Below are positions 16,912-26,397 of a stretch of DNA of 57,958 nucleotides, one piece after another (positions within the stretch are counted from its first letter, which is position 1; every line of letters begins with the position of its first letter). The translations under genes were made by a program, and so were the position numbers. The DNA is from Bacteroidales bacterium (lineage in GTDB: Bacteria > Bacteroidota > Bacteroidia > Bacteroidales > Muribaculaceae): contig SUXG01000011.1 in NCBI GenBank assembly GCA_015061085.1, positions 1 through 57,958 of the forward strand, given 5' to 3'. The notes below the pieces were generated by a model. The model did no database searches. It was given only the letters and a program-made list of their open reading frames with translations, and was not told the DNA's origin.

Positions 16912-18582
16912 TTATCTATTCAGAATTTTTTTCATGCGCATCGGATCCGATAATATATTTACGGCGGAATCCACAGCCACATCGTCTCTAAGGTCGGCAA
17001 TCACCTCTCCTTTTGTATAGAAATAGCGACTTAAAATATCAGAAAGCAGATAGCTTGAAATTTGTTTTCGATGAGTATTCAAATCCTTATCAAGATTGTG
17101 AGTCAAAAGCTTTGACAATGTATCCATCTGCTGCTTTGTCTCCTCATTCATATAACCTTCAGCTTCTGCGACTTCACGCAATTGCTTGACAAGTTCTTCG
17201 CACGTTTTGTCGTATTTAAATTTATCGGGATCTATAAACTTTTTAAATTGATCATAGATGTCATCAGTTATTTCAAAATCGTATGGAGATTCTATCTGTG
17301 GATTTTCTGCCACATATTTTGTTGCAAAATCAAATGACCAATGATCTCTGACAATATTATAGACTAAGCGATTTATTTTCCCCCAATCGACTGTTATGTC
17401 CGGGACAAGACCACCACCATCACGAACAATGCGACCATGTGCTGTTTTGTATGCATTGGTAAGGCTGTCGGGCGTACGAGCAACTGAGCCATCCGGGTTA
17501 CGATGCGAATAGTCCAACGCTTGAATCAAACGTCCCGATGGAATGTAATATTTGGCAACAGTCACTTTCAACAATCCATCGTAGGGCAATGGACGTGTCG
17601 ATTGCACAAGACCTTTACCAAATGAGCGCGTACCAATCAGCACCGCACGATCTAAATCTTGCATCGCACCTGCTGTTATTTCTGACGCTGAAGCCGATGC
17701 CCCATCAATCAATATTGCCAACGGGATGTCAGGCATTATCGGCTTCTTTGTCGTCTTATAGATTTTTTCCGATGCCTTACTTCTGCCTCTTGTGCGCAAC
17801 ACTTCTGTCCCCTTAGGTACAAAGAAACCGACAATTTCCACAGCACTTTCAAGCAGCCCGCCACCGTTTCCTCTTAGATCAAGAATTATATTTTTCACAT
17901 TAGGGTTACTCTTAAACTCCTCAAGGGCTTGACGCACCTCTTCTGCAGAACGTTCCATGAAAGAAGTCAGACAGATGTAGCCTGTACTGCCATTTACAAC
18001 GCCGTAATAAGACACAGACGGAAGTTGCAATTTCTTGCGTTCAATCTCGAAAGTTAACACACTGTCTTTGCTATACGGACGCTCCACTGTCACTGTCACT
18101 ATAGTGCCCGGACGTCCTTTAAGCATTGCACTGACTTCATCGCTTTTCTTACCTTTTAAGTCAACAGTGTCAATACGCACAATTTTATCGCCGGACTTAA
18201 GACCGATTTTTGCCGCCGGAGAATTTTCATACGGTCCGGATATATAAGTCCAGCCGTCACGCTCCATGATGTAGCTACCAATACCTCCATATTCACCCGT
18301 TGTCATTGTCTCAAAATCTTTCTGATCCTGGGGAGTATAATATTCTGTATATGGATCGACTTGCATCAACATTGTCGCTATCGCCTGCTTGAATGTCTCA
18401 TCTGTGCGAATCGTATCTACATAATTCATTTCCAACTCTTTGACTATAGAATTGAAAATACTCAGATTTCTATTGACTGCATTGTCATGACTTTTTTGTG
18501 CCACACCTGTAATTGCAGGCAATACAAGCAAACCCGACAAAAAAGCAACGGCAATATATTTCGACAACTTATGGCGTTTCAT
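16912..18582 (-). CDS. S41-family C-terminal processing protease (CtpA-like)
   Basis: A 556-residue exported serine protease. An N-terminal signal or anchor (about 10-29) is followed by a PDZ domain (about 95-180, GGIGSYI and SPAAKIGLKSGDKIVRID) and the S41 catalytic core. In DGASASASEITAGAMQD the nucleophile is Ser298, and Lys323 in RSFGKG lies 25 residues on, the same spacing as Ser430-Lys455 of E. coli Prc. It probably trims periplasmic or membrane proteins. It starts 23 nt after nadB, so it is likely cotranscribed with nadB and the lipoprotein gene before it. Confidence 0.92.
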   Translation of the reverse strand: MKRHKLSKYIAVAFLSGLLVLPAITGVAQKSHDNAVNRNLSIFNSIVKELEMNYVDTIRTDETFKQAIATMLMQVDPYTEYYTPQDQKDFETMTTGEYGGIGSYIMERDGWTYISGPYENSPAAKIGLKSGDKIVRIDTVDLKGKKSDEVSAMLKGRPGTIVTVTVERPYSKDSVLTFEIERKKLQLPSVSYYGVVNGSTGYICLTSFMERSAEEVRQALEEFKSNPNVKNIILDLRGNGGGLLESAVEIVGFFVPKGTEVLRTRGRSKASEKIYKTTKKPIMPDIPLAILIDGASASASEITAGAMQDLDRAVLIGTRSFGKGLVQSTRPLPYDGLLKVTVAKYYIPSGRLIQALDYSHRNPDGSVARTPDSLTNAYKTAHGRIVRDGGGLVPDITVDWGKINRLVYNIVRDHWSFDFATKYVAENPQIESPYDFEITDDIYDQFKKFIDPDKFKYDKTCEELVKQLREVAEAEGYMNEETKQQMDTLSKLLTHNLDKDLNTHRKQISSYLLSDILSRYFYTKGEVIADLRDDVAVDSAVNILSDPMRMKKILNR

Positions 18583-18605
18583 ACTTTTTTATTCTATATA
18601 ATAAA

Positions 18606-20180
18606 TCATTTTTGAGGATGAGGATAATCGACTGTGAAATGCAATCCACGACTTTCCTTGCGTTCCATCGCTTGACGCATTATCAGATAACCCACGTTTA
18701 TAATGTTGCGCAATTCGCATATTTCGCGACTTGCCTTGCTGATTTTAAACAGTTTCTCTGTTTCTTCGTATAATATATCCAATCTGTTCCACGCACGATT
18801 CAAACGCACATCAGAGCGAACAATACCGACATAATATCCCATGATTTGATTCACTTCCTTAATCGACTGTGTAATCAGCACCATTTCTTCAGGATGAGTC
18901 GTTCCTTCGTCATTCCAATCCGGAATATCGCTACGGAGATAGTATCCACCGATATGTTCTTGCGCATGTTTAGCAGCCGCATCAGCATAGACAATTGCTT
19001 CAAGCAGAGAATTTGAAGCCAAACGATTACCACCATGCAATCCTGTGCATGAGCACTCTCCGACGGCATACAATCGCTTGATTGACGACTCTCCGTTCAA
19101 GTCGACTTTTATTCCACCACAAAGGTAGTGTGCAGCCGGAGCCACAGGGATATAGTCTTTTGTTATATCGATACCTAACGACATACATTTTTCGTAGATA
19201 TTCGGGAAATGTTGTTTTGTCTCTTCCGGATCTTTATGAGTGACATCGAGATAGACGTGGTCAGAACCATAGAGCTTCATCTCGGAGTCTATGGCACGAG
19301 CCACAATGTCACGTGGAGCTAACGACAAGCGAGAATCATATTTGTGCATAAACTCTTCACCATTAAGATTGCGCAACACTGCTCCATAACCTCGCATGGC
19401 TTCAGTTATCAAGAACGACGGACGATCGCCTCCCGGATTGTATAGTGCCGTCGGATGGAATTGTATAAACTCCATATCCTTGACCGTACCCTTAGCTCTA
19501 TACACCATCGCAATACCATCGCCTGTCGCAATCAACGGATTTGTTGTAGTTGTATAAACAGCACCAACGCCACCTGTAGCCATAAGAGTGACACGAGAAA
19601 GGAATTTATCGACATTCCCTGTCTTCTGATTTAGCACATATGCTCCATAGCAAGTGATGTCTTGCGTACGACGAGTGACTATTTTTCCCAAATGATGCTG
19701 AGTCAGAATTTCAATAGCAAAATGGTTCTCAAAGATATCAATATTAGGATGACATTTTACCTCTTTAATCAGGCTGGTCTGAATTTCCGCACCGGTATTA
19801 TCAGCATGGTGAAGAATACGAAATTCCGAGTGACCTCCTTCACGATGAAGGTCGAATTCACCATTCTCTTTCTTGTCGAAATTCACTCCCCACTTTATCA
19901 ATTCTTCAATCTGCTCCGGTCCTCCCTTTACAACTTTTTCGACAGCCGCCGGATCGCTCAGCCAATCGCCGGCAACGAGCGTGTCTTTTATATGCTTCGT
20001 AAAGTTATCTACTTCAAGATTTGTAACACTTGCGATTCCTCCTTGGGCAAAATATGTATTTGCCTCTTCAAGAGACGTCTTGCACACCAAAGCCACACGA
20101 GCATTGTCGGCTACCTTAAGCGCAAAACTCATTCCGGCAAGACCGGAACCTATCACCAAATAATCATATTCATAGACCAT
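18606..20180 (-). CDS. nadB: L-aspartate oxidase
   Basis: FAD enzyme that oxidises L-aspartate to iminoaspartate, the first step of de novo NAD synthesis. The 524-residue protein has the FAD motif VIGSGLAGMSFA (9-20), the QFHPTALYNPGG substrate region, the LITEAMRGYGAVLRN block and the C-terminal GGNRLASNSLLEA. These distinguish the succinate dehydrogenase/aspartate oxidase group, and the lack of a frd-type C-terminal domain favours NadB. NadA and NadC are not in the window. Confidence 0.93.
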   Translation of the reverse strand: MVYEYDYLVIGSGLAGMSFALKVADNARVALVCKTSLEEANTYFAQGGIASVTNLEVDNFTKHIKDTLVAGDWLSDPAAVEKVVKGGPEQIEELIKWGVNFDKKENGEFDLHREGGHSEFRILHHADNTGAEIQTSLIKEVKCHPNIDIFENHFAIEILTQHHLGKIVTRRTQDITCYGAYVLNQKTGNVDKFLSRVTLMATGGVGAVYTTTTNPLIATGDGIAMVYRAKGTVKDMEFIQFHPTALYNPGGDRPSFLITEAMRGYGAVLRNLNGEEFMHKYDSRLSLAPRDIVARAIDSEMKLYGSDHVYLDVTHKDPEETKQHFPNIYEKCMSLGIDITKDYIPVAPAAHYLCGGIKVDLNGESSIKRLYAVGECSCTGLHGGNRLASNSLLEAIVYADAAAKHAQEHIGGYYLRSDIPDWNDEGTTHPEEMVLITQSIKEVNQIMGYYVGIVRSDVRLNRAWNRLDILYEETEKLFKISKASREICELRNIINVGYLIMRQAMERKESRGLHFTVDYPHPQK

Positions 20181-20228
20181 AGCCCTTGATTTTTATTATG
20201 ACTTTAAATCCACATTTTGTCAGACTCT

Positions 20229-20732
20229 CTATTGATTGTCGATAATATTTTGTTCCATAGTGATACTGCTGTCAGAGGCGGAACGAATAACGTAGCTGCG
20301 TTCAAAATCAAACTCCGACAAAGCGCTCACTATCTCAGCCGAATTTTTCGCTCTGCAATTGAAAAACTCGGTATAAGCCACCGACTCCATAATTTCACCC
20401 TCGATGTAGCGTTCTGCCACACAAGAGAAATCCATTTCCAAAACGATCTCATTGTCTTCAACATTATTGGCATTTCTTGAAGCCTCCACTCGTATCATCG
20501 ACACCACAGGAGGCACAGGAGTAGTCATTGATTTCTCCCAACGTCCTGACTCCATAGTCTCCCGATACTCTTTTCCGTCGAAATCGGTATAGACAATCTT
20601 AATATCGGACACATCTTCCAACTCTTCTGAAAGCTCTATACGATATGTCAATTTTATTTCGCTCGCATCATGACAAGAAAGCATCATGACACTGAGTAAT
20701 ATAGCAACCAATGTGAGTAGTTTAGTGTTCAT
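20229..20732 (-). CDS. Lipoprotein of unknown function
   Basis: A 167-residue protein with a lipoprotein signal ending VMMLSC (Cys 20). The mature part is acidic and beta-rich, with no family that I recognise. It lies 48 nt upstream of nadB and shares its likely promoter (20835-20865), so it may be the first gene of a lipoprotein-nadB-S41 unit. Confidence 0.75.
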   Translation of the reverse strand: MNTKLLTLVAILLSVMMLSCHDASEIKLTYRIELSEELEDVSDIKIVYTDFDGKEYRETMESGRWEKSMTTPVPPVVSMIRVEASRNANNVEDNEIVLEMDFSCVAERYIEGEIMESVAYTEFFNCRAKNSAEIVSALSEFDFERSYVIRSASDSSITMEQNIIDNQ

Positions 20733-20834
20733 AACCTTTGATTATATTGTTTTAAACCCTTCATTTAAGCATTTTTGATTCATATCGTTTTTCCAAAATA
20801 ATCGGCATCATCTGCTGCCGATGATTTATGACAA

Positions 20835-20865
20835 CAAAGTTACACAAAAATAGACAATCAACAAT
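20835..20865 (-). promoter_or_regulatory. Promoter for the lipoprotein-nadB-S41 unit
   Basis: On the minus strand ATTG (20862-20865), 19 nt, TAACTTTG (20835-20842). The -7 element is perfect and the -33 element has one mismatch. It diverges from the ABC-F promoter. Confidence 0.6.
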
Positions 20866-20903
20866 AATTTTTACAAATTAATACATCAGAGTCGTATTAA
20901 AAA

Positions 20904-20935
20904 TTTAGCGATATAAATTTAAATCACTAACTTTG
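20904..20935 (+). promoter_or_regulatory. Promoter for the ABC-F gene
   Basis: TTTA (20904-20907), 20 nt, TAACTTTG (20928-20935). It is about 26 nt before the ATG at 20961. Confidence 0.6.
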
Positions 20936-20960
20936 CACTTCGAAATATAACGATTAAACT

Positions 20961-22598
20961 ATGGTATCAGTCGATGGTCTCGCCGTAGAGTTTGGCGGCA
21001 CAACACTTTTCAGTGACATTTCATTTGTAATCAACGATAAGGACAGAATAGCCCTTATGGGCAAAAACGGTGCGGGAAAATCCACTTTACTTAAAATTCT
21101 CGCAGGTGTCCGACCGGCAACTAGAGGCAAAGTTTCTGCCCCTAAGGACACAGTCATAGCCTACCTTCCCCAACATCTCATGACCGAAGATGGTCGCACC
21201 GTTTTCGAAGAAGCATCACAAGCGTTTGCCCACCTCCACCAAATGGAATCTGAAATAGAAAGTCTCAACAAGCAATTGGAAGAGCGCACTGATTATGAGA
21301 GCGATGAATACATGGCTCTAATCGAAGAAGTAGCGACAAAAAGCGAGAAGTTCTATGCTATCGACATGACACACTTTGAAGAAGATGTCGAAAAAACATT
21401 GCTCGGTTTAGGGTTCAAACGTTCCGACTTCAATCGTCAGACAAGCGAATTTTCCGGAGGTTGGCGCATGAGAATAGAATTGGCAAAAATGCTCCTTCGC
21501 AATCCCGATGTGCTACTCCTCGATGAGCCGACAAACCACCTCGACATCGAATCTATCGGTTGGCTCGAAGAATTCCTTGTCAGCAACGGCAAGGTTGTCG
21601 TCGTAATCAGCCACGACCGTAAATTTGTCGATAACATCACTACTCGCACTATCGAAGTGACCATGGGCAGAATCTACGACTATAAGGTCAACTATTCCCA
21701 ATATCTTCAATTGCGTGCCGAGCGTCGCGCCCAACAGCTTAAACAATGGGAAGAACAGCAAAAGATGATTCAGGAGACAAAAGATTTCATCGAACGTTTC
21801 AAAGGCACATATTCCAAGACTCTGCAAGTCCAAAGCCGCGTCAAGATGCTTGAGAAGTTGGAGCTTGTAGAAGTCGATGAAGAAGACACATCGGCATTAC
21901 GCCTAAAATTCCCACCCTCTCCTCGTTCCGGACAATATCCGGTGATGATGGACTCTGTCGGCAAAGCCTTCGATGATAAACAGATTTTCTCCGGCGTCAA
22001 CATCACAATACATCGTGGCGACAAAGTTGCATTTGTCGGTCGCAACGGCGAAGGTAAATCCACACTCGTGAAGTGCATCATGAATGAACTTGAACACGAT
22101 GGAAACCTACAACTTGGCCACAACGTCCAAATAGGCTATTTCGCTCAAAATCAGGCTTCATTGCTCGACGAAAACCTCACTGTTTTCCAAACCATCGACG
22201 ACGTGGCAAAAGGCGATATACGAAACAAAATTCGCGACCTCCTCGGCGCATTCATGTTTGGTGGCGAAGAAAGCACAAAGAAGGTCAAAGTACTTTCCGG
22301 CGGCGAACGCACTCGCCTCGCTCTGATGAAATTGCTCTTGGAACCGGTCAACCTCCTTATCCTCGACGAACCTACCAACCACCTTGACCTCAAGACCAAA
22401 GACATCCTCAAACAAGCTCTGCAAGACTTCGACGGCACTCTGATTTGCGTAAGCCACGACCGCGACTTCCTTGACGGACTTGTCACTAAAGTATATGAAT
22501 TCGGTGGAGGGCGCGTTCGCGAACACCTTTGTGGAGTCTATGAATTCCTTGCAAACAAGAAAATGGAAGAACTCCAAGAACTCGAACGCAAAAACTAA
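20961..22598 (+). CDS. ABC-F family ATPase
   Basis: A 545-residue soluble protein with two ABC ATPase domains and no membrane domain. First Walker A GKNGAGKST (about 34-42) with signature FSGGWRMR and Walker B LLLDEPTNHLD; second Walker A GRNGEGKST (about 357) with LSGGERTR and LILDEPTNHLD. The linker (about 245-310) is charged and helical, as in ABC-F factors that act on ribosomes. Subfamily (EttA, YbiT, Uup or antibiotic-protection type) cannot be fixed by eye; YbiT-like is my guess. Confidence 0.93.
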   Translation: MVSVDGLAVEFGGTTLFSDISFVINDKDRIALMGKNGAGKSTLLKILAGVRPATRGKVSAPKDTVIAYLPQHLMTEDGRTVFEEASQAFAHLHQMESEIESLNKQLEERTDYESDEYMALIEEVATKSEKFYAIDMTHFEEDVEKTLLGLGFKRSDFNRQTSEFSGGWRMRIELAKMLLRNPDVLLLDEPTNHLDIESIGWLEEFLVSNGKVVVVISHDRKFVDNITTRTIEVTMGRIYDYKVNYSQYLQLRAERRAQQLKQWEEQQKMIQETKDFIERFKGTYSKTLQVQSRVKMLEKLELVEVDEEDTSALRLKFPPSPRSGQYPVMMDSVGKAFDDKQIFSGVNITIHRGDKVAFVGRNGEGKSTLVKCIMNELEHDGNLQLGHNVQIGYFAQNQASLLDENLTVFQTIDDVAKGDIRNKIRDLLGAFMFGGEESTKKVKVLSGGERTRLALMKLLLEPVNLLILDEPTNHLDLKTKDILKQALQDFDGTLICVSHDRDFLDGLVTKVYEFGGGRVREHLCGVYEFLANKKMEELQELERKN

Positions 22599-22638
22599 CC
22601 ACAAATCAACTGCATATCATCTCATTATTGACGTATAA

Positions 22639-22680
22639 GTCTCATTGTGTCTAATAATAGCACAATGAGACTGTTTATTT
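22639..22680 (+). terminator. Terminator after the ABC-F gene
   Basis: Stem GTCTCATTGTG (22639-22649) with CACAATGAGAC (22661-22671) and 11-nt loop, then TGTTTATTTTATT. Confidence 0.8.
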
Positions 22681-22689
22681 TATTGCCAT

Positions 22690-22732
22690 AAAAAAAGAAT
22701 GTTACTGCGCCTTTGTGGTGCGGTAACATTCT
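22690..22732 (-). terminator. Terminator after the small lipoprotein gene
   Basis: On the minus strand the stem AGAATGTTACCGC / GCAGTAACATTCT (one mismatch) is followed by seven T. Confidence 0.8.
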
Positions 22733-22759
22733 ATATGCGTAAAAACAAATATATTTGCA

Positions 22760-23101
22760 TTACGGAAGGTTAAAATAATAGATATTACGGCTTCCCCCAG
22801 CGCCAAATTCCCAATCATAATCAGTGTATTTATAACTTCTTCGGGCACGATAAGATGTTGTATTTGAGGGATTAGTTTTAACTTCTATATTGCCGTAACC
22901 GTTTTTATAAACATAAATTGTCATACTTTCCATATACTCATTGTAGGCAGTAGTAGAATTGCTACCTTTAAATGAGACATTAGAACCTCCCGAGTTGTTA
23001 TCTTCATAATAATAATTATCGGAACTGCTGCTTTCGCCTCCTCCACAAGAAACTAAGCCTAAAGCTAAAATAGCACAAATTGATAATAATAATTTTTTCA
23101 T
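22760..23101 (-). CDS. Small lipoprotein, Ser/Asn/Tyr-rich
   Basis: A 113-residue protein with lipobox GLVSC (Cys 19) followed by GGGESSSS, a typical Bacteroidales lipoprotein start with a flexible tether. The mature part is rich in Tyr, Ser and Asn and ends in aromatic residues (IYYFNLP). No family recognised. It is a single-gene unit, closed by its own terminator, at the left edge of the accessory region. Confidence 0.75.
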   Translation of the reverse strand: MKKLLLSICAILALGLVSCGGGESSSSDNYYYEDNNSGGSNVSFKGSNSTTAYNEYMESMTIYVYKNGYGNIEVKTNPSNTTSYRARRSYKYTDYDWEFGAGGSRNIYYFNLP

Positions 23102-23398
23102 AAAGTATAAGTGTTAAATGTTAAAAATTGTGCGAATATATATATATATGAACCAAATAATTAAATATGTTATTTAGCATAAAATTCCAATTAGTCCAAA
23201 ATTGCGACTATTACACCAAAAATCAAAATACATTCTCGCCTCATTAACCACATCAGACCAATATCCCTCATTCGTTCTGAAGTCCTGCAATGAAATAAAT
23301 CGTCACGGCAAATTCAGTAACAACAAAAACCTCATCAACAAATACCGCTTTGAGAGACAAACAAAAGTTGATATATTTCTATTTATTTGATATATTAT

Positions 23399-23429
23399 TT
23401 TGAAATATCGAATTTTATTCGTAACTTTG
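23399..23429 (+). promoter_or_regulatory. Perfect promoter for the phage-derived cassette
   Basis: TTTG (23399-23402), 19 nt, TAACTTTG (23422-23429), both consensus. The ATG follows 66 nt later. The remaining part of 23102-23494 shows no gene. Confidence 0.8.
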
Positions 23430-23494
23430 CACCACTGATAATGCTACCTTATTACTGCTTTTAGTAATACACTATTAAAACACACCAATTTACT

Positions 23495-23911
23495 ATGACA
23501 ACAATCAAATTAAAACTTAAAGATTTAAACTTACGACTGACTGAAAAATCAGCAATTTATCTTACTCAAAAACAAAACACGAAAGACGGCGAAATTCCTT
23601 GCTTTCCCGACTTATTACGCACATCTGATTCTCAACTTAAAAAGCTGTATGAGATAGGGTTAAGCAAATCATTGTTCAAAATCAAAGGTTGGGTTACGGG
23701 ATATACCTCAACTCCCGACGAAATCACAATCGATATGACAATCGCAGCCGACAGCAAGGAATTTGTGGAGACATTGCTCAACCTAATAGCAGAATCTCAC
23801 ATTCTTGCCGAAACATTTATGTCGTGTGACGATAAACTATCATCCCATTTCGCCAACAGATGTACTGAAGCAAGAGAGGCTTTGGTTTGCTATTTGGCTT
23901 ACATCAACTAA
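23495..23911 (+). CDS. Unknown protein, first gene of the phage-derived cassette
   Basis: A 138-residue soluble protein without signal peptide. It begins MTTIKLKLKDLNLRLTEK and mixes beta and helical stretches. I do not recognise it. Its place directly before the terminase-like gene (16 nt apart) is where phages often encode a small terminase subunit or regulator, but nothing in the sequence proves that (no clear HTH). It is driven by a perfect promoter at 23399-23429. Confidence 0.7.
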   Translation: MTTIKLKLKDLNLRLTEKSAIYLTQKQNTKDGEIPCFPDLLRTSDSQLKKLYEIGLSKSLFKIKGWVTGYTSTPDEITIDMTIAADSKEFVETLLNLIAESHILAETFMSCDDKLSSHFANRCTEAREALVCYLAYIN

Positions 23912-23927
23912 TATTTCAACATCTACT

Positions 23928-25436
23928 ATGAATAAATACTATAACGATTTTGAATTATGGTGCAAAGAGTGTGTCACCATTACCGACAAACTATCAGGTC
24001 AGCAAATCCCATTCACACTCAACGCCCCACAGCGCCGAGTACTCAAGACCATGGAACAGCAGCGCCTTTCCGGCAAGCCCATCCGCCTGATAATGCTAAA
24101 AGCCCGACAATGGGGAGGATCGACGCTTGTACAAACTTATATGGCGTGGATGCAGCTTGTTCGACACACCGGTTGGAACTCACTGATTTGCGCTCACGTG
24201 AAAGACGCCTCAGCCAATATCAGAGGAATGTATAGCCGATTGCTGCGCCAATATCCGTCGGAACTTAAAGAGGGCAACACAAAAGAGTGGTCATTTGTGC
24301 CTTTCGAAAAGAGCATCAACATCAGCCACATTCCTGCTCGCGACTGTCAAGTGGCTATTGCCTCTGCTCAATCTCCCGACGGAGTCAGAGGTGGTAACTA
24401 CTCTATGGCGCACCTGTCAGAAGTTGCTTTTTGGGGTGATGACGATTGGCAAACGGCAGAAAAGATAGTAAGGACAGTCAGTGGATCCATAGCCTTGGAG
24501 CCGGAGACTCTTATTGTCATGGAATCGACAGCGAACGGCGAAGGAAACTTCTTCCATGGCGAGTGGAAAAGAGCTGTCGCCGGGAAGAGCGACAAGACTC
24601 CGATTTTTGTGCCATGGCACGAAATAGAAATTTACTCCCGTCATGTCAGCAACAATGAGCGCGACAAACTGATCGCATCATTTGACGACTACGAGCGCAA
24701 TCTCTTTCTGCATCACAATGTCAGCCTCGAACACCTCGCATGGTATCACGACAAACGCAAAGAATATACCTCCCATTATCAGATGATGGCGGAATATCCC
24801 TCGACAGCAGAAGAAGCATTCGCATCTTCCGGCACAAGCATTTTCTCCACAGATCAAATCACTGCACTAAAAGAAACTTCCGAAAAATTCAAATTGAAGG
24901 ACTTTTCGCCGTCGCTTGTCACCCTGATTCCTGCCGACAAATTGTCCGAACACAGCCGCCATACCATTTGCCTGAGCAGCATAATCGACGATAAAATCAT
25001 TATCGGCAAAACCATTCGTAGTGAAGCATCACTCAAAGAAATACTGAACAAAGCCTTTGAATTATGTCGCCGACACTCTGCGCCACTATTGCCAATCGGC
25101 TATACTCCGGAAGGATGTGGTAATTCGCGGTGGATAATGCGTCAAGCCGATAAGCATAGCATATCTTTGACATTTAACTCCGACGAAGATTCTATCGCCG
25201 GCATAACAGATAGCAATATCACAGAAATGCTCAACGTCTTTTTTGACCTCATTGACAACAAGCAAATTATCATCTGCGACCCTGCCGACATAGAGTCACT
25301 TCGCACTGCCCGCTACCACAAAAGCGCGACGCTTAATTGTTGCGACAAAGCGCTTCTGATTGCCGGCATCGTTTCAGCTGATTATTTAGCAAAGCGACTA
25401 AACGACAACACATTGACACCAACCGATTTTTTATAA
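23928..25436 (+). CDS. Phage terminase large subunit-like ATPase
   Basis: From the ATG at 23928 the protein has 502 residues; a longer frame from 23805 would overlap the upstream gene and is rejected. The ATPase half has the Walker A-type LKARQWGGSTL (57-67), an SMAHLSEVAFW motif (159-169, Walker B position with S-E) and VMESTANG (198-205, coupling motif), as in TerL. The C-terminal half should be an RNase H-like nuclease. At the first Asp site I see TICLSSIIDDK instead of a canonical D-x-G/A, while YTPEGCGN and the late NCCDKALLIAG resemble the later motifs, so nuclease activity is doubtful. There are no portal, capsid or tail genes nearby. Confidence 0.8.
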   Translation: MNKYYNDFELWCKECVTITDKLSGQQIPFTLNAPQRRVLKTMEQQRLSGKPIRLIMLKARQWGGSTLVQTYMAWMQLVRHTGWNSLICAHVKDASANIRGMYSRLLRQYPSELKEGNTKEWSFVPFEKSINISHIPARDCQVAIASAQSPDGVRGGNYSMAHLSEVAFWGDDDWQTAEKIVRTVSGSIALEPETLIVMESTANGEGNFFHGEWKRAVAGKSDKTPIFVPWHEIEIYSRHVSNNERDKLIASFDDYERNLFLHHNVSLEHLAWYHDKRKEYTSHYQMMAEYPSTAEEAFASSGTSIFSTDQITALKETSEKFKLKDFSPSLVTLIPADKLSEHSRHTICLSSIIDDKIIIGKTIRSEASLKEILNKAFELCRRHSAPLLPIGYTPEGCGNSRWIMRQADKHSISLTFNSDEDSIAGITDSNITEMLNVFFDLIDNKQIIICDPADIESLRTARYHKSATLNCCDKALLIAGIVSADYLAKRLNDNTLTPTDFL

Positions 25437-25456
25437 CATTCAGACTCTGACAAATC

Positions 25457-25807
25457 ATGAAAGAATTAATTATAGGCTTATTGGGCGGTGGCACTCTTGT
25501 GCAACTCATCAACATCTTCATCAATGCACGTTCATCTCGCCGACAACAAGAAGCACAAGCCCTCGACACAGAAATTTCAGCTCTCGAACATACGCTGAAA
25601 ATCGTCAGCGAAAACATCGAAATCGAGACACGTCGTCACTCGCTCGAACGGCAAGAACTACGAGACGAAATACTATCGCTCAAACAACAAATCGCTCGAC
25701 AAAACGACGACATCGCTGCTCTGAAGAACGACAATATGCGATTACGCTCGCTACTCGGCATCAAAGACGAATACAATGAAATTTTTACTCATAACTCCAA
25801 ACACTAA
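25457..25807 (+). CDS. Small membrane-anchored coiled-coil protein
   Basis: A 116-residue protein with one N-terminal membrane segment (about 4-24, glycine-rich LLGGGTLVQL). A long charged coiled coil follows (about 30-105) with regular Leu/Ile spacing. Size and place before an amidase gene fit a holin- or spanin-like lysis partner, but no specific family is recognised. It lies 20 nt after the terminase-like gene and 5 nt before the amidase gene, so the four genes form one operon. Confidence 0.7.
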   Translation: MKELIIGLLGGGTLVQLINIFINARSSRRQQEAQALDTEISALEHTLKIVSENIEIETRRHSLERQELRDEILSLKQQIARQNDDIAALKNDNMRLRSLLGIKDEYNEIFTHNSKH

Positions 25808-25812
25808 GTTTT

Positions 25813-26223
25813 ATGACACGCAACATTACTGAAATCATAATACATTGCTCTGCCACCACCGAAGGTAAGCATTTCACTGCCGGCGACATCGATCGCTGGC
25901 ATCGTCAACGAGGTTTTCATTCGATTGGCTACCACTATGTCATTCTCCTCAATGGAGAAATTCAGTACGGGAGAGACTTGCAACAAGTCGGGGCTCACTG
26001 CAAAGGGCACAACCGTCAATCAATCGGCATCTGCTACATAGGTGGCTTAGACAGCAAAGGCTTCGCCAAAGACACACGAACTCCGGAACAAAAAAATTCG
26101 TTATATCGACTTTTGCAATCGCTAAAAAGACAATTCCCCAATGCACACATTGTCGGGCACAACAATTTTGCCAACAAAGACTGCCCTTGCTTCGACGCTG
26201 AAAAAGAATACTCCATGTTTTAA
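25813..26223 (+). CDS. N-acetylmuramoyl-L-alanine amidase, T7 lysozyme type
   Basis: A 136-residue Amidase_2 enzyme that cuts the bond between MurNAc and the peptide stem. The catalytic set of T7 lysozyme is kept with the same spacing: H11, Y40, H116, K122 and C124 correspond to H17, Y46, H122, K128 and C130. The Zn ligands and catalytic Tyr and Lys are therefore all present. There is no signal peptide, so access to the wall would need a holin or lysis. It ends at a terminator at 26257-26295. Confidence 0.92.
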   Translation: MTRNITEIIIHCSATTEGKHFTAGDIDRWHRQRGFHSIGYHYVILLNGEIQYGRDLQQVGAHCKGHNRQSIGICYIGGLDSKGFAKDTRTPEQKNSLYRLLQSLKRQFPNAHIVGHNNFANKDCPCFDAEKEYSMF

Positions 26224-26256
26224 CATTCAGATATACAATTAAAACTATGAACATTG

Positions 26257-26295
26257 CTCGCTCAACGCCTCACCACAAGTATTGAGCGAGTTTCT
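26257..26295 (+). terminator. Terminator of the phage-derived cassette
   Basis: Stem CTCGCTCAA (26257-26265) with TTGAGCGAG (26282-26290), 16-nt loop, then TTTCTATT. Confidence 0.75.
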
Positions 26296-26397
26296 ATTCA
26301 ACAGATTATACATTATAATAATTGCAGAACAAATAAATCAGAGCCTACCACCAATTGCCACTAAGCCAATAATAAAACTCAGAACGTCGCTTTCTGA

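Noticed and set aside
23805..23927. Longer start for the terminase-like gene
   Set aside because: The extension overlaps the end of the 138-residue gene in another frame and is not needed; ATG 23928 follows the upstream stop by 16 nt.
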